Assembly: GCA_934045075.1 (NCBI GenBank)
Contig: OW203722.1
Coordinates: forward strand, 12,834,796-12,898,795
Direction: 5' to 3'
From: Yponomeuta sedellus
Taxonomy: Eukaryota > Arthropoda > Insecta > Lepidoptera > Yponomeutidae
Length of the DNA stretch: 64,000 nucleotides
Position 1 is the stretch's first letter, and every line of letters starts with the position of its first letter. The notes under the pieces are model-generated. The model was not told the origin of the DNA. It worked only from the letters and a program-made list of their open reading frames with translations, and did no database searches. A program made the translations under genes and the position numbers. Below are positions 41,137 to 53,456 of the stretch, in pieces.

Positions 41137-43982
41137 TTGAAAAAAAATATTCTCCTGAAATGATTAATATAAATTGAGTATGTATTTTAAATTTTTGTGT
41201 CTTATCATAAGTGACTTAACGAAAGGTAAAAATCGGTTTTTAGGTATTCCCTTATTTCAAAAACACGTTGTAGTTAAGCTTAGGTACTTGCAGGTAATGG
41301 GTATCCTAGTTTGCCGTTAACAGGTATTACTAGGTAAGAATCGCGTATTAAAATAATCAGGTATGAGAATAGTTATCATCTATTCTCTAGTTAGTAAATC
41401 ATACTGTATGACATTGTAGATTAGGTATGTAGACTTAAGAAAATTACAGACTTCATATTTATATAAACTTTTGCAGAAACCATAAGAAGAGCATATCCAT
41501 AACCAGCCAACCGTCACAGCAATACTTTTAATGGATCTTGTGAGTTTTTGCCTTTATTTATACGTTAGGACGATGTGCGCATAATGGATCAGCGAGCGCA
41601 CACTTCATACATATGTGATACCCATATATTGCTTATCGATTTCTAAAGGATTTTAATCTGATACTACGTCGAATTTATTACCCCGTTATTCCATAATTGT
41701 ATAAGCGGTTTCGAGATGTTTATTTATCCCGCCTACTAGTCATGGATTCCGTTAGAATTTCCGAGGGAATGCGGCACGAAAATTGATGTAGTCTGTGTGT
41801 ATTTTGTTCGTATGTAGGTATAAAAACAATTAAACTTACACAATGAAAACGCGTTAGCGCCGCGCCGCTATTGTGCCGCTCTAGTATTAATCGAATAAGT
41901 CCACTGAGTAAAGGCTTGTTCACAGATAGATTCATCTCGTTCAGCTTTGTCCTAAGGGTAAACAATATATTTTTTTAAATACTAATAAAAAGCCCCAAAG
42001 TAAAAAAAGAGTTAATTGTGATGATTCCTTACTGAATGCCATAAATGAAAGACATAGCAAACCACTTAAAATACATAATTCTTTTCCGTAGTTCAACAAT
42101 ATTTCGCTTACATTTAAAAAATCTGAATGAAATTAAATACGAGTACGTCAGTGTGACCCAGTTTGTGTTAGTGTAACTTTTGACGTGAAAGCTTTCGCTT
42201 CACACACAGAACATCAAACGGCATATAACGTAGTAAGCCTCGAGCGAACATGTTTGCCATAATATGCGAATGTTCGCTGCTCGCCGCGAATGCTCGCCAC
42301 CACGGGAAGTGTCGCACAGTCCAGAACGCACCTAAGCTCGGATAGGTCGGCCAAAGTGAGTTAATTAACTGGGAGCGTGTAAGGCGACGCTCACGGCCGC
42401 TCTAATTGCGCGATTATTCCTGCGCGTCGCCTAACTGCTGGATGAAATTTAATTAAAGTTTGTTGTTGAAATAGATTTAATTAAAGTAATGTTGTAGCAA
42501 GCGGCGCGGCGCGCGCCCGGCTCAATCCGCGTGAGTGCTGCGGAACTTTTCTAATTCATTACTTCTGAAAGCGTTCCCGTGACGCCGAGCACTCTTAATA
42601 ATTTGTATTGTATAGTTCTGGTCTCTTTGCACAGATCCAGCTCTGACTACTCCGGACGGAACATTAGATACCTATCTATTTGTAGCCGCCCGCCCGCCAC
42701 TCCAGGAAATGGAATTGTGATTCAAATATCACAACAACTGCAGGCGATTTTCTAACGTGCTATAAGCCAATTCAATATTTATACTATGTGTTTTATTTGA
42801 TATTTCTCCATTAGCGAGCCAGTCGGCCCTACCGCCGAAAATTACATTGGAATGGCCTCTCGAATATAAATGCACCGTTAAAAGCCACATTAAGATAAAA
42901 GCAATGCGCCATTAATTCTGATTAATTATTAATAGGATTGTCAATTAAGACGAAATAACTTTTGGAAGACCTTCTGAAAATAGGAAATGTTTATCAAAAT
43001 GTAGGAATCGCAGCGGCTGTATGGCGGCAGTAAGTGACGAACGATGTTCGCGTCAATTACCGCTAATGGAAAACTTAAATATGAAAAAGCCGATTGGCGG
43101 ATCTGCGCCTTAACTGAGCTCTACACTTCGCGGGTCAATAGTCTATCGCGGAACCGAAGTGGCTCGGGAAAATTTACCAAGATTTTGTTATCTTATTTGC
43201 TTATTAGGGAAATTAGTTCTGATACATTTGATTAGCTTAGCGATAAGCTAAATATCTATGACATTTATAATGCCGTGTTTTAATAATACTAGGCACACAC
43301 TGATGCAGGTGGAGGTGAGCGAATCACGTCGAGACCACACCGTTCCGTGTGTATAGGATCTATCCAACGGAGAACAGAGCAGGGCGTGGAGTATCTTGTG
43401 AGAAGTTCTCGTCGACTAATTATTCTTCTAGATGTTTAGATAAATACTTACTATGTTTACATTTTAAATAAATGGCTTCATATAACAATCTTGTAAATAA
43501 GGAAGCGGATGCCCCAATGGAGAGTGGCACTTACCACACACACTTATTGATAAATACTAATTAAAACCGAATTGAAAAGAAACAATCAAACCGAATACTC
43601 AGCATCAACACAGGATTAATCTTTGTTTTTTTAGGATTTAGTCATAATGTTGAATTTGTGTCCCACTTCAGATTTCGGGTTTCGGACTTATGCTGCAGAA
43701 TATAAATTGCCTTTGACCGCATGTAAACGTAATCCATAGGCAATGTTGCCATCGGGATCCTCTATAACTTTTCGCTTACCTCATTTTACTCCTACGAAAT
43801 AAATAAGTGTCCCTATTAATCCTTCTCTCCGTCTATACTCCATTTATTTACTTTTGCAGATTCATATTTGCTGTTAGATTATGTTTTTACATTTTTTAAA
43901 CATTTTCTTTCTTAGCGAATATCTAGAACGTACAAATAATTCTTCTGTTTCAGCGGCAAAAGATACGAATGTCTTACGCTTT
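41137..43982. other. unique-looking sequence with GC-rich blocks
   Basis: 42230-42600 alternates GC-rich text (GGCGCGGCGCGCGCCCGGC) with TTAATTAA / TAATTAAAG sites. No coding frame, RNA gene or recognised repeat. Confidence 0.35.
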
Positions 43983-43990
43983 ATTGAAAT

Positions 43991-45354
43991 ATTGAATTGA
44001 GTCATATGGAGTTAGAGGGACACCGTTAGAACTTATAAAATCGTATTTAAGTGATCGAACGCAGAGCAAACACACCTCAGTAATATTTGCGCTAATACAA
44101 ACCATGAAGTTACATATACTTCAAACGATCGCTTGTCTCTACATGGTGTTCCGCAAAGAAGTATACTTGGCCCATTAATTTTCTTGCTCTACAAAATGAT
44201 TTACCTTTAAATGTAAGCTACCCAATGACTCTTTTCGCAGACGATAGCACGGCAGTCATTAAACAAACTGAAAATAGGGATTACGAAAGTGAAATAAACA
44301 AAACTCTCGAAGAAATAATGCAGTGGCTTGACTCTAACTGCTTGAAAGCAAACCTGAATAAGACAAAAATTATGCATTTCCATCAGAGGGTTAATGCACC
44401 GTCAGTAAAGTTGGTATATGACAAAATAACTATTGAAGAGGAATCTATCACAAGATTTCTAGGTTTGATAATTGACAAAAACTTGAACTGGAAATGCCAA
44501 GCAGAGGTAGCATGTAAAAAACTCAGTAAATCAGCCTACGCTTTACATAAATTAAGTAAAATTGTTAGTAGAGATGCTTTACTTTCAGCCTTTCACGGAT
44601 ATGTTATGTCAACTTTGCGATTTGGTATTATATTTTGGGGCAATAGCACGGACATAACTACCATATTTAAAGCACAGAAAAGGTGTCTTAGGTCAATGTG
44701 CCAATTACAATCAACTGAAAGCTGTAAGCCCTATTTTAAAAAGCATAAGACCCTCACACTTTCTTGTTTATATATTTATGAGGTTGCTATATTTGTTAAA
44801 ACTAATGAGTCGTTATTTCCGAAAGCTCACAAAAACCAATACAGGTCGATACGCCATCCACACAAACTCTTAATTGAACCATGTAAAACTACTTTTAAGC
44901 AAAAAAGCATTGTGACTATGGCACCAAAAATTTATAATAAGTTACCTGATGAAATTAAAACATTAAATACAATTATATTCAAAAGAAGACTATATGACAT
45001 TTTAGTAAATAAATGCTACTATGACATAAAAGATTTCTTTGCTGATAAAATGTAATGATAACTTTGTATTTGACATTTTATATTTGTACCATTTAATTTT
45101 GTTTTGACATTTTTTTATTTTATCATAGCTTAAGTATTTAAATTTTATTCTACAATTTTACTGACATTTCTAATTTAATGTGATTATTACTATTTTCATT
45201 TGACTATTAAAATTCATATTAATTATATTCTATAGGACATGATTTGTATGCCTATTTAGGTAGAGCACATAGCAACCCAACTTTTCAAATTAATAACATC
45301 TTTATGTACTTGTGACTCACAGATCAATAAATGAAATATGAATATGAATTATGA
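43991..45354 (+). mobile_element. 5'-truncated LINE, family C, with likely target duplication
   Basis: The reverse transcriptase remnant runs from YGVRGTPLELIKSYLSDRTQ at about 44005 to the stop at 45055, then a 300-bp AT-rich 3' UTR ending ATGAATATGAATTATG. ATTGAAAT occurs at 43983-43990 and 45355-45362, a plausible 8-bp target duplication. The same family is seen at 61.2-63.5 kb. Confidence 0.72.
44225..45055 (+). pseudogene. LINE reverse transcriptase C-terminal part (family C)
   Basis: 276-residue frame starting inside the palm domain. FADD is at residues 4-7 (MTLFADDSTAV), followed by LKANLNKTKIMHF, ITRFLGLIIDKNLNW, the thumb and the C-terminal tail with APKIYNKLPDEIK. Upstream, HGVPQRSILGPLIFLLY can be read from about 44139 in a frame that joins at an A run near 44200 if one base is missing, so the methionine at 44225 is not the true start. 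Only one of the catalytic aspartate pairs remains; motif A is lost by 5' truncation. No RNase H is present. Confidence 0.8.
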
Positions 45355-45362
45355 ATTGAAAT

Positions 45363-48300
45363 AACGCAACAATGAAAAGCCGTTTCTTTACCTATCTGTG
45401 CCTAGAAAAAAGTGGTCGTAATGATACTGCGCAGAAAACTATTCGGAAAGGGCGTTACTAGATTAACACCCGACATACTATTTCTGTTTTTTGTTTCATT
45501 TAGACAAATCAGTGTATCTAGTCTAAGTGTGCCACTCATTTAATGCGTGTTATACAGGATGACTCTTCGATATTGATCGCGTGAAAACCGCTATGGTGAT
45601 AAAGCTAATCTGTGAAATCGACCTTAAATAGCATAATAATCCTATAACAGCTCCAGTCTTTCTTTGCAGAACGAATACAAAAAAATCCTCGTCGACTCCA
45701 CGAGTGTCGCTGCGCTGGGCGCCCCGCCGACCCACAAAAGCTCTCTGTCGGGCAGCTTTCAGCCGATTACCCGCGACGCGGAGCCTAATTTGATTGCCGC
45801 CCGCCATCAATTACCGCGACCACCGCCGCACCGCTTTTTATACACTCCGCTCTCCGCTTGCAGCTTGTTGCCGTTGAAACCCAGTTTTTGATTCATTTGT
45901 ATTTAAATTTATGCTTGTATTGGGCTCTTTAAAACTGATTTCATAATAACTATGTAAACATAAAGAGCCTCGTGTGCGATTAATTAATATGAGATGAGGC
46001 ATGAGTGTGAACATGATTCTGAGGAGGAGTCGACGCTTTCGACTCGAAAGAAGAAGATGTCTGTAAGTATGAAAACTCCGGTTTCTCTGAATACCTTCTT
46101 CAACTATCAGATAGTACATACTAGCGACTATTACCACATGTTTTTATAGTCCACTTCAGTTGATGAGATAAAAGAACGAGACCCAATCGCAACAGCGACT
46201 TTTTATTCAGTCCGCTCAGCTCGCCGCGCGATCTCTCGCTTATTTATTATACGAGCGATTTATTGTCGAGCCTTTTATTGGCATTGTTCGCCGTGATTGC
46301 TCGATTTTCGACGGCTAAATACCGTTTGTGACCCTTAAACTCGATGATGAGTCAATAAAATCGGAGTTAAACTAGGGCCGCCCGTTGATTACTTTGGATG
46401 CGGGTAACGATCTTAGCAGGTGGGTTAGGGTATTTCAGGAACTCCCTATTTCTCGTATGTTGTTACGTAACTTTTAGCTAAGTGACAGGAAAAAAAGAAA
46501 TTGTCAATCGCTGTTATATGTGGATCACAGGTCGCATGTGGATATAACAGCGGTAACATCGATTCATTCTAGCTTGATTAGAAAATTTGGTATTATATCA
46601 CATTATTATATTTAAACCTTAAATAAATAATAAAGTAAAGTTGGCCACTACAAAAAGTAACTTAGTTGAGACCACAAGCTAGCAGATAAATATTAGGGTT
46701 AATTATTAAAGCCCATAATCTCAAGCAACAAAAAACGAGACAAAAGCCCAAATGAGAAATGGCCCTGATTGTGTCTAAAAGCTGACTGCGTTTTAGTACT
46801 TCAGTCTGTCGCTTACGCGTCAATTTCCCTGATGAACTAACAATTACGGAAATTGGAAGCGCCCGCGGCGCGACGCGGCGTGAGACTATATACTCTGTCG
46901 CAACAAAAGAGGAAGAGCCCAGAAAGTTCGCTTTTTTCCTTGCTCCTTCGTAGGAAAGATATAAGCAATAACCTTTAAAATGCGCAATTCCACAAACACG
47001 TGATTCCAAGGTTATTTTTTACCATAACTTTTTTCCTATAGATGAGTTTTTCTCAGATAGATATTTTTCGAAATACGAGTATCGAGAACATTTACTGGTT
47101 GGCATTGTATTTTCGCTATATTCGCTTTACCAAAATGAAACGCGGCAAAAGTATAAAATTGTAGGTACTCGTTTAGTACAGTCTGTTAGGTCTGGGAGGT
47201 CAGTTATTGGGCAACGAGCTCAAAGTAACGTAAACGACAATAATAATAGACGCGACAGTTTTTTCAACGCCCTTTATGTGCGCTGTCACACTCATGATTG
47301 ACCTTCTGTATTATTTTATTTTGCGTTGTCTCCTTCGCTTCTGGGCTTTCTTTGTCAGCTGCCTGTTTTCGGTCATTTGAGAAATTACCCTGTTGACTGT
47401 GACGGAAGCGTATCTACCCCATGGTTATTAACTCGTCAGAAATTTTAGTAAAATCTCTACCTGCCTGACTTGGAACTGTCAAGGAAGGTACAGTGCTACA
47501 CAAGAAATAAGTCTCGCGGGTGTACCTGCGCAGATGACCAAATTTTGGATGTGCGGCAAGTTGATCAACCAATCAGATAGTTTCATTTTATGGCAGACCG
47601 CGCGCCTTTGTTGCTATTGGTTGATTCAACGTCATCGATGCAGGTGACTATTAGTTTGGCAATATTAGCGTGAACGAAATAGGTAGCGCTACTGCGGCAA
47701 TCAATTCTGCACCTTAACCGTATCGGTTAAAGATCATGTTTAATGTACTTATCGCTTCGGGTACTTTCGTTACACTTCTTCCCGAAGATGAAGATTCCCG
47801 AAGGGACTTTTATGATGTGTAGTACTGTAAAAGTGAGACACAAGAAAACTACACAATAAAATAGAGAAAGAACCGACCCGACTTTTAAATTTTCATAAGG
47901 TAGGGTGTGATATCAATATCGAAATCTTTAGTGACCTCTTTGTTCTATTCTCAATTTCAGGCGTCCTTGCAAGTTTACGCATCTCTTTCATGAGCAAATT
48001 GCTTTGCTCCGTCGGAAGAGTCGTAAAGAAAATTGCCATACAGTTGATAAATAATTTATCTGAAAGCCGGGCCCCAGTCACCGAAACACGCTCGGGGTAG
48101 CTCGTACCTCCACTTCCACCTAATATTACTTTCCTTTTGTACAATTTTGCAACAGAGCCGTTCGCACGTTCCCTCCCTTTTATGGGCAATAAGTGGAACG
48201 CAATTATATTTATGGAGGAGGAATGGTAAGGAAAACTAATTTGAGAAAGTTCCTCGGCCGTGTACATTAGGTCTAATGAGTCCGCGGTACAACATTGTAG

Positions 48301-48957
48301 CGCGCTGATCAGTCAATAACGAGCGGCGATTCGCTCTTTAAATACCGCTTCCAGCAAACGTTTCATTTCTTTACGTTCGTTCTTAGATTTACTATGTATC
48401 TGCTTCGTGGACTAATTAGGTGAGCAAATGAACGGTCCCCGTCCTATAACACGCTCATTTAAGCATTACAAAAATATTCCACACAGCGCCCTGGCGATGT
48501 GAAACTAAAAACGCTGGTAATGAACTTAAATATTTTTTCGTGGAGTGTGTCGAGTTTGCGCGATGATGTTTCCTCTAATTAGGGAGAGCCAGCTTAGTTT
48601 CTGGAACAGCGGCGTCTAATTAGTCGAGCAGGGGGCTCTCATTACGACCTGAACGTCTGTTTAATTACCCGCACCAACAAACTTAATAAGCCCACCATTA
48701 GATTCCCGGTAATGTTCGCCGGGCGTCACATTCAACTAGCGTGCATTGATTTATTAAATTAATTAAAATTGTGGTCGTGAGTTTCCAAGAAACTGCGGGG
48801 CCAAATAAGTCCTTCATTAGTTCGTCATTAGTGTCCGATCAATGCGGAGTGCGTTTGTGGTGCGTCTAACAAGACTACAGATCTGTTGGATAAATGTTGA
48901 GCTTGCTTTACAGAGGCATGATCATTGGCTAGTGCCGGATTAAGCCTACTTGATGAC
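45363..48957. other. unique-looking sequence, possible regulatory DNA
   Basis: No supported gene. 45680-45850 and 46850-46880 are GC-rich. 48150-48860 contains many TAATTA-type words (listed separately). Open frames up to 124 residues (47893-48267 minus; 46662-47009 minus) have no domain. Confidence 0.35.
48565..48775. promoter_or_regulatory. cluster of TAATTA homeodomain-type sites
   Basis: CTCTAATTAGG, GTCTAATTAGTC, GTTTAATTACC and AAATTAATTAAAAT occur within 210 bp, in otherwise GC-containing, non-repetitive sequence. Further sites lie at about 49570-49670 (GTTAATTAGAC, CCTAATTAGACC, CTCTAATTACTAAC). Such clustering fits an enhancer, but TAATTA is common in AT-rich DNA. Confidence 0.25.
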
Positions 48958-48999
48958 CTAAGCAATCCAAGCCTAGTAACTTGGAGAAAACAAAATACA

Positions 49000-49062
49000 C
49001 GTCGGGATTCGAACCCAGGATCACGCTAAAGTGAGGACAGCTGTCTACCGACACGCTATCAG
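49000..49062 (-). repeat. tRNA-like SINE head (minus)
   Basis: On the minus strand TAGCGTGTCGGTAGACAGCT is followed by GGTTCGAATCCC (perfect B box). The D and anticodon arms do not fold cleanly, so I treat it as a SINE fragment. Confidence 0.4.
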
Positions 49063-50044
49063 TATAAAAAGTGGCTATTTGAAATTTAAACAGATTTTAT
49101 GTTATTCCGAAATTATTTGACCAACTAATCTTCTTCTAACATATAAGACAAAGTAGGCTTTATTCGAACACTTATAACTCGAAAACGCGTGGAGCGGTTT
49201 CATGGTTTGTGATATGTTGTATTTGTCACCGCACCGGATAGACCACGCGGAGAAGAGAAAAAGTAAAATTTGTTTATGAGTTGCACTACGATCAGAAACT
49301 AAAAAAATGTAATACGTACCAAACTTAGTGTGATTATTGACTGCGGTCTTTTCTGTATAAAAAATAAAATGACATGTGACAAAAACGGTCCTATTTTACC
49401 TAATCAATGTAAATCTATTGTTATTTTCAAGGTCAGTACCTACTTAGAAAATTATGGTGTCGGCTATCACCCGAGATGTGATGTCCTAAGCAATTGCGTA
49501 ATTCCCTATATGCTAATCCAGGACTGTTATTTGCGGATGTTTTTTTTTTATATCTATAGAGTAGTTCGTTAATTAGACAGAGTGCGGGAGATAGGCGCGA
49601 GCTCTCGTGCCTAATTAGACCACACAGTGTCTCGACCCGGCCACTCTTGCCGGTGGCTCTAATTACTAACCCGAATAAGGCTCCCGAGTACGCTTTGCTA
49701 CAAACACGTCCACTTGCACGCCGATTTCTTATTTACAGTCTCTTAATTGGTTGCTAATTTGAAAACTCTTTTTTCGCAACAGCTGGAGGTTCTAGGAAGT
49801 ACGGATCTTTACGTAATTAGTGAGACGTAAATCCTTTCTAACTAAACCACTCTGTTAATTTTGTCTGGAGAAAAGAAGACGTGAACAAATGAATTAATTG
49901 AACTACCTATACACAACGCGTTTTAAAAAAATCTTAGTAATTATTAAAATTAGGTAGAATCTTGTTTCAAACACTCAGATTTAGGAATTTACCGCTCCAA
50001 ACGTGAAAGTCATAATTCCTAGAACAAGCAGCAGACAGCTAGAT
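49063..50044. other. no gene recognised
   Basis: Contains additional TAATTA sites at 49570-49670 and a GC-rich patch there. The 80-residue frame at 49330-49572 has no domain. Confidence 0.3.
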
Positions 50045-50215
50045 ATTGGCGGTCACGTTGGTCTAGTGGTGTCACGTCTGATTGCCGTGCCGGAGGTCAT
50101 GGGTTCGATATCGCTTTATCGCTGTTGGTCATTCGTACAAATACCCTCAGCCAGGGTGTATTTCCATGTTTGTGATGTCCTTGTCTGGTTACTAAAGCGC
50201 AGGGTCACGTAGTTT
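50045..50215 (+). repeat. tRNA-derived SINE-like repeat
   Basis: GTTGGTCTAGTGGTGTCACG resembles an A-box region and GGGTTCGATATC a diverged B box. They are followed by TCATTCGTACAAATACCCTC and AGCCAGGGTGTATTTCCATG, a body typical of moth SINEs. Confidence 0.5.
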
Positions 50216-50278
50216 AGGACAGGACGAGTGATTTTCTTCTGTGGAAGTTACAATTACTATTGGAAAGGGACCATTTTC

Positions 50279-50545
50279 TTCTTCTTCAGGCTATATTAGT
50301 CCACTGCTGGACATAGCCCTCCCCTAATGAGCGCCATAGCGCAAGGATGTGCCATCATTGGGGGGTAATGCCCATAATCCCCACGCTGGGCATGCGGGTT
50401 GGGGATCGCAGTTTGGTGGAATTGTACAGCAGGGGGCGCTGCTGCCCACCCCCTGGTTTGTGTCCCTTAGTCGCCTTTTACGACACCCGCAAGAAGAATT
50501 TGGGTTGGTGCTATTCTCTAGGCCGACACCACACAGCACAGCACA
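50279..50545 (+). repeat. lepidopteran dispersed repeat 5
   Basis: TTAGTCCACTGCTGGACATA, GCCCTCCCCTAATGAGCGCC, CCCATAATCCCCACGCTGGG and CGCCTTTTACGACACCCGCA form the usual block order of this moth repeat. The three overlapping open frames through it are chance products of its GC content. Confidence 0.65.
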
Positions 50546-50741
50546 GCAGCAGCACAGACCACTTTAGTAATCAATAATATATTTCTTTTAAATGCACTTT
50601 TCTGGGATTCCCTTTTAAGTATGGGACAGGGAAACTCGCTCTTCCATAGCTTATAAAGGTTGAACAACTAAAATTAATTTCAAATAAAATTGAAATTGAA
50701 AGAACAAATAAAATTAATAACTACCCGACCTAAAAGCTTCC

Positions 50742-50958
50742 ATGCTACCAGAACACTTACAATATCCTGACATAATTAACCAGCATTTCTTGAATATTCC
50801 AAATAACTACAATTTTAATCTTTCCTACATGACATTCTTTAATTCAAACAAACATCGTGATGCCATAAATTTTAGCCTGAACACAGTTGACGAATCTATC
50901 ATATTAAAAATTATCTTAGAATTAAAATCGAACGCTATGGGTAACGATAATGAAATGA
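50742..50958 (+). pseudogene. LINE fragment (connector before the RT palm)
   Basis: The frame encodes HRDAINFSLNTVDESIILKI and ILELKSNAMGNDN, matching the segment of LINE polymerases just upstream of the fingers (usual form SIKSNAxGxDGI). It stops where an unrelated ATGAAATGAAACGTCG sequence begins. Too short to assign to a family. Confidence 0.5.
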
Positions 50959-51189
50959 AATGAAACGTCGTTTTTATTTCAGACCGAGATCCATACACAT
51001 TCACACAGATAATTAAGACACAGAAATAACACATGTCACAGATTGATACACAAACTTCAAATATTAAAAAGTCAATTACATATAACGTTATCAATAATAA
51101 CAATGTCAATTAATAAGAAATAATTATATTTAAATTCGTCTGATAGTTATATTAAAAATAAAATTTTATGCAATTTGAGTAAATATAGA

Positions 51190-53342
51190 AATACTAGCTT
51201 TTGCCCACGACTCCGTCCGCGTGGACTTTAGTTACTCAGCATGCTTCAATAAAAGGTGCAGACGATTTTTGTTCTGATCAATTATCTGACTCTGCGACAA
51301 ATCGTAGAAGTACAAAATAAATTTTGGAAGAGATTCAAGGAACAAAATTTTGCAACCCCCTTCACTCCCTTAAAGGTTAAATTTAAAAAAAACGGCGAAA
51401 CTTGCGTTCAATCAATTGTTTTGAAGAGTATTTATTTTCAGTTTCAACAAAATTGGACAACATTCTTTATACCTCCCATGCAAATTTTGGCAACCGTTTT
51501 CGCCCCCTTACGGGTTAAATTTAAAAAAATCTGGTCTTATTTCTTGCTTACATTATACATAGACCCCCTGTGCAAAATTTCAGCTTCCTAGGTCCAACGG
51601 CTTGGGCTGGGCGTTGATGAATGAGTGAGTGAGTGAGTGAGTGAGTGAGTGAGTGAGTGAGTGAGTGAGTGAGTGAGTGAGTGAGTGAGTGAGTGAGTGA
51701 GTGAGTGAGTGAGTGAGTGAGTGAGTGAGTGAGTGAGTGAGTGAGTGAGTGAGTGAGTGAGTGAGTGAGTGAGTGAGTGAGTGAGTGAGTGAGTGAGTGA
51801 GTGAGTGAGTGAGTGAGTGAGTGAGTGAGTGAGTGAGTGAGTGAGTGAGTGAGTGAGTGAGTGAGTGAGTGAGTGAGTGAGTGAGTGAGTGAGTGAGTGA
51901 GTGAGTGAGTGAGTGAGTGAGTGAGTGAGTGAGTGAGTGAGTGAGTGAGTGAGTGAGTGAGTGAGTGAGTGAGTGAGTGAGTGAGTGAGTGAGTGAGTGA
52001 GTGAGTGAGTGAGTGAGTGAGTGAGTGAGTGAGTGAGTGAGTGAGTGAGTGAGTGAGTGAGTGAGTGAGTGAGTGAGTGAGTGAGTGAGTGAGTGAGTGA
52101 GTGAGTGAGTGAGTGAGTGAGTGAGTGAGTGAGTGAGTCAGTCAGTCAGTCAGTCAGTCAGTCAGTCAGTCAGTCAGTCAGTCAGTCAGTCAGTCAGTCA
52201 GTCAGTCAGTCAGTCAGTCAGTCAGTCAGTCAGTCAGTCAGTCAGTCAGTCAGTCAGTCAGTCAGTCAGTCAGTCAGTCAGTCAGTCAGTCAGTCAGTCA
52301 GTCAGTCAGTCAGTCAGTCAGTCAGTCAGTCAGTCAGTCAGTCAGTCAGTCAGTCAGTCAGTCAGTCAGTCAGTCAGTCAGTCAGTCAGTCAGTCAGTCA
52401 GTCAGTCAGTCAGTCAGTCAGTCAGTCAGTCAGTCAGTCAGTCAGTCAGTCAGTCAGTCAGTCAGTCAGTCAGTCAGTCAGTCAGTCAGTCAGTCAGTCA
52501 GTCAGTCAGTCAGTCAGTCAGTCAGTCAGTCAGTCAGTCAGTCAGTCAGTCAGTCAGTCAGTCAGTCAGTCAGTCAGTCAGTCAGTCAGTCAGTCAGTCA
52601 GTCAGTCAGTCAGTCAGTCAGTCAGTCAGTCAGTCAGTCAGTCAGTCAGTCAGTCAGTCAGTCAGTCAGTCAGTCAGTCAGTCAGTCAGTCAGTCAGTCA
52701 GTCAGTCAGTCAGTCAGTCAGTCAGTCAGTCAGTCAGTCAGTCAGTCAGTCAGTCAGTCAGTCAGTCAGTCAGTCAGTCAGTCAGTCAGTCAGTCAGTCA
52801 GTCAGTCAGTCAGTCAGTCAGTCAGTCAGTCAGTCAGTCAGTCAGTCAGTCAGTCAGTCAGTCAGTCAGTCAGTCAGTCAGTCAGTCAGTCAGTCAGTCA
52901 GTCAGTCAGTCAGTCAGTCAGTCAGTCAGTCAGTCAGTCAGTCAGTCAGTCAGTCAGTCAGTCAGTCAGTCAGTCAGTCAGTCAGTCAGTCAGTCAGTCA
53001 GTCAGTCAGTCAGTCAGTCAGTCAGTCAGTCAGTCAGTCAGTCAGTCAGTCAGTCAGTCAGTCAGTCAGTCAGTCAGTCAGTCAGTCAGTCAGTCAGTCA
53101 GTCAGTCAGTCAGTCAGTCAGTCAGTCAGTCAGTCAGTCAGTCAGTCAGTCAGTCAGTCAGTCAGTCAGTCAGTCAGTCAGTCAGTCAGTCAGTCAGTCA
53201 GTCAGTCAGTCAGTCAGTCAGTCAGTCAGTCAGTCAGTCAGTCAGTCAGTCAGTCAGTCAGTCAGTCAGTCAGTCAGTCAGTCAGTCAGTCAGTCAGTCA
53301 GTCAGTCAGTCAGTCCTTTGAATTTTATATGTATATATAGAT
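51190..53342 (+). repeat. lepidopteran repeat containing a hugely expanded tetranucleotide tract
   Basis: The left part (51190-51620) starts CTAGCTTTTGCCCACGACTC and ends GGCTTGGGCTGGGCGTTGAT, with two internal blocks of TTAAATTTAAAAAAA. The right part after the array (53316-53342) is CTTTGAATTTTATATGTATA TATAGAT. In moth genomes this family carries only a short GAGT/CAGT tract between these two parts; here the tract is about 1.7 kb. Confidence 0.7.
51622..53315. repeat. compound microsatellite (GAGT)n then (CAGT)n
   Basis: 51622-52138 is perfect (TGAG/GAGT)n, 517 bp. 52139-53315 is perfect (CAGT)n, 1177 bp. The switch is a single sharp G-to-C change of the unit. The two 403-residue SVSQ frames over the second block are artefacts. 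Confidence 0.98.
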
Positions 53343-53456
53343 GAAATTTTATAAAATATTGAAATTAATTCGTTAGTACAACAAAGTCCTTACGTCGTTT
53401 AGTCCTTATTAGTAGAAAAAAATTACAATGTATGAAACAACCGCCACCGACAGACT

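Noticed and set aside
51622..53315. CRISPR-like or satellite array
   Set aside because: Period 4 without spacers; it is a microsatellite inside a repeat.
52129..53344. Two 403-residue frames of repeated SVSQ
   Set aside because: Translation of the CAGT array in two frames; no other sequence support.
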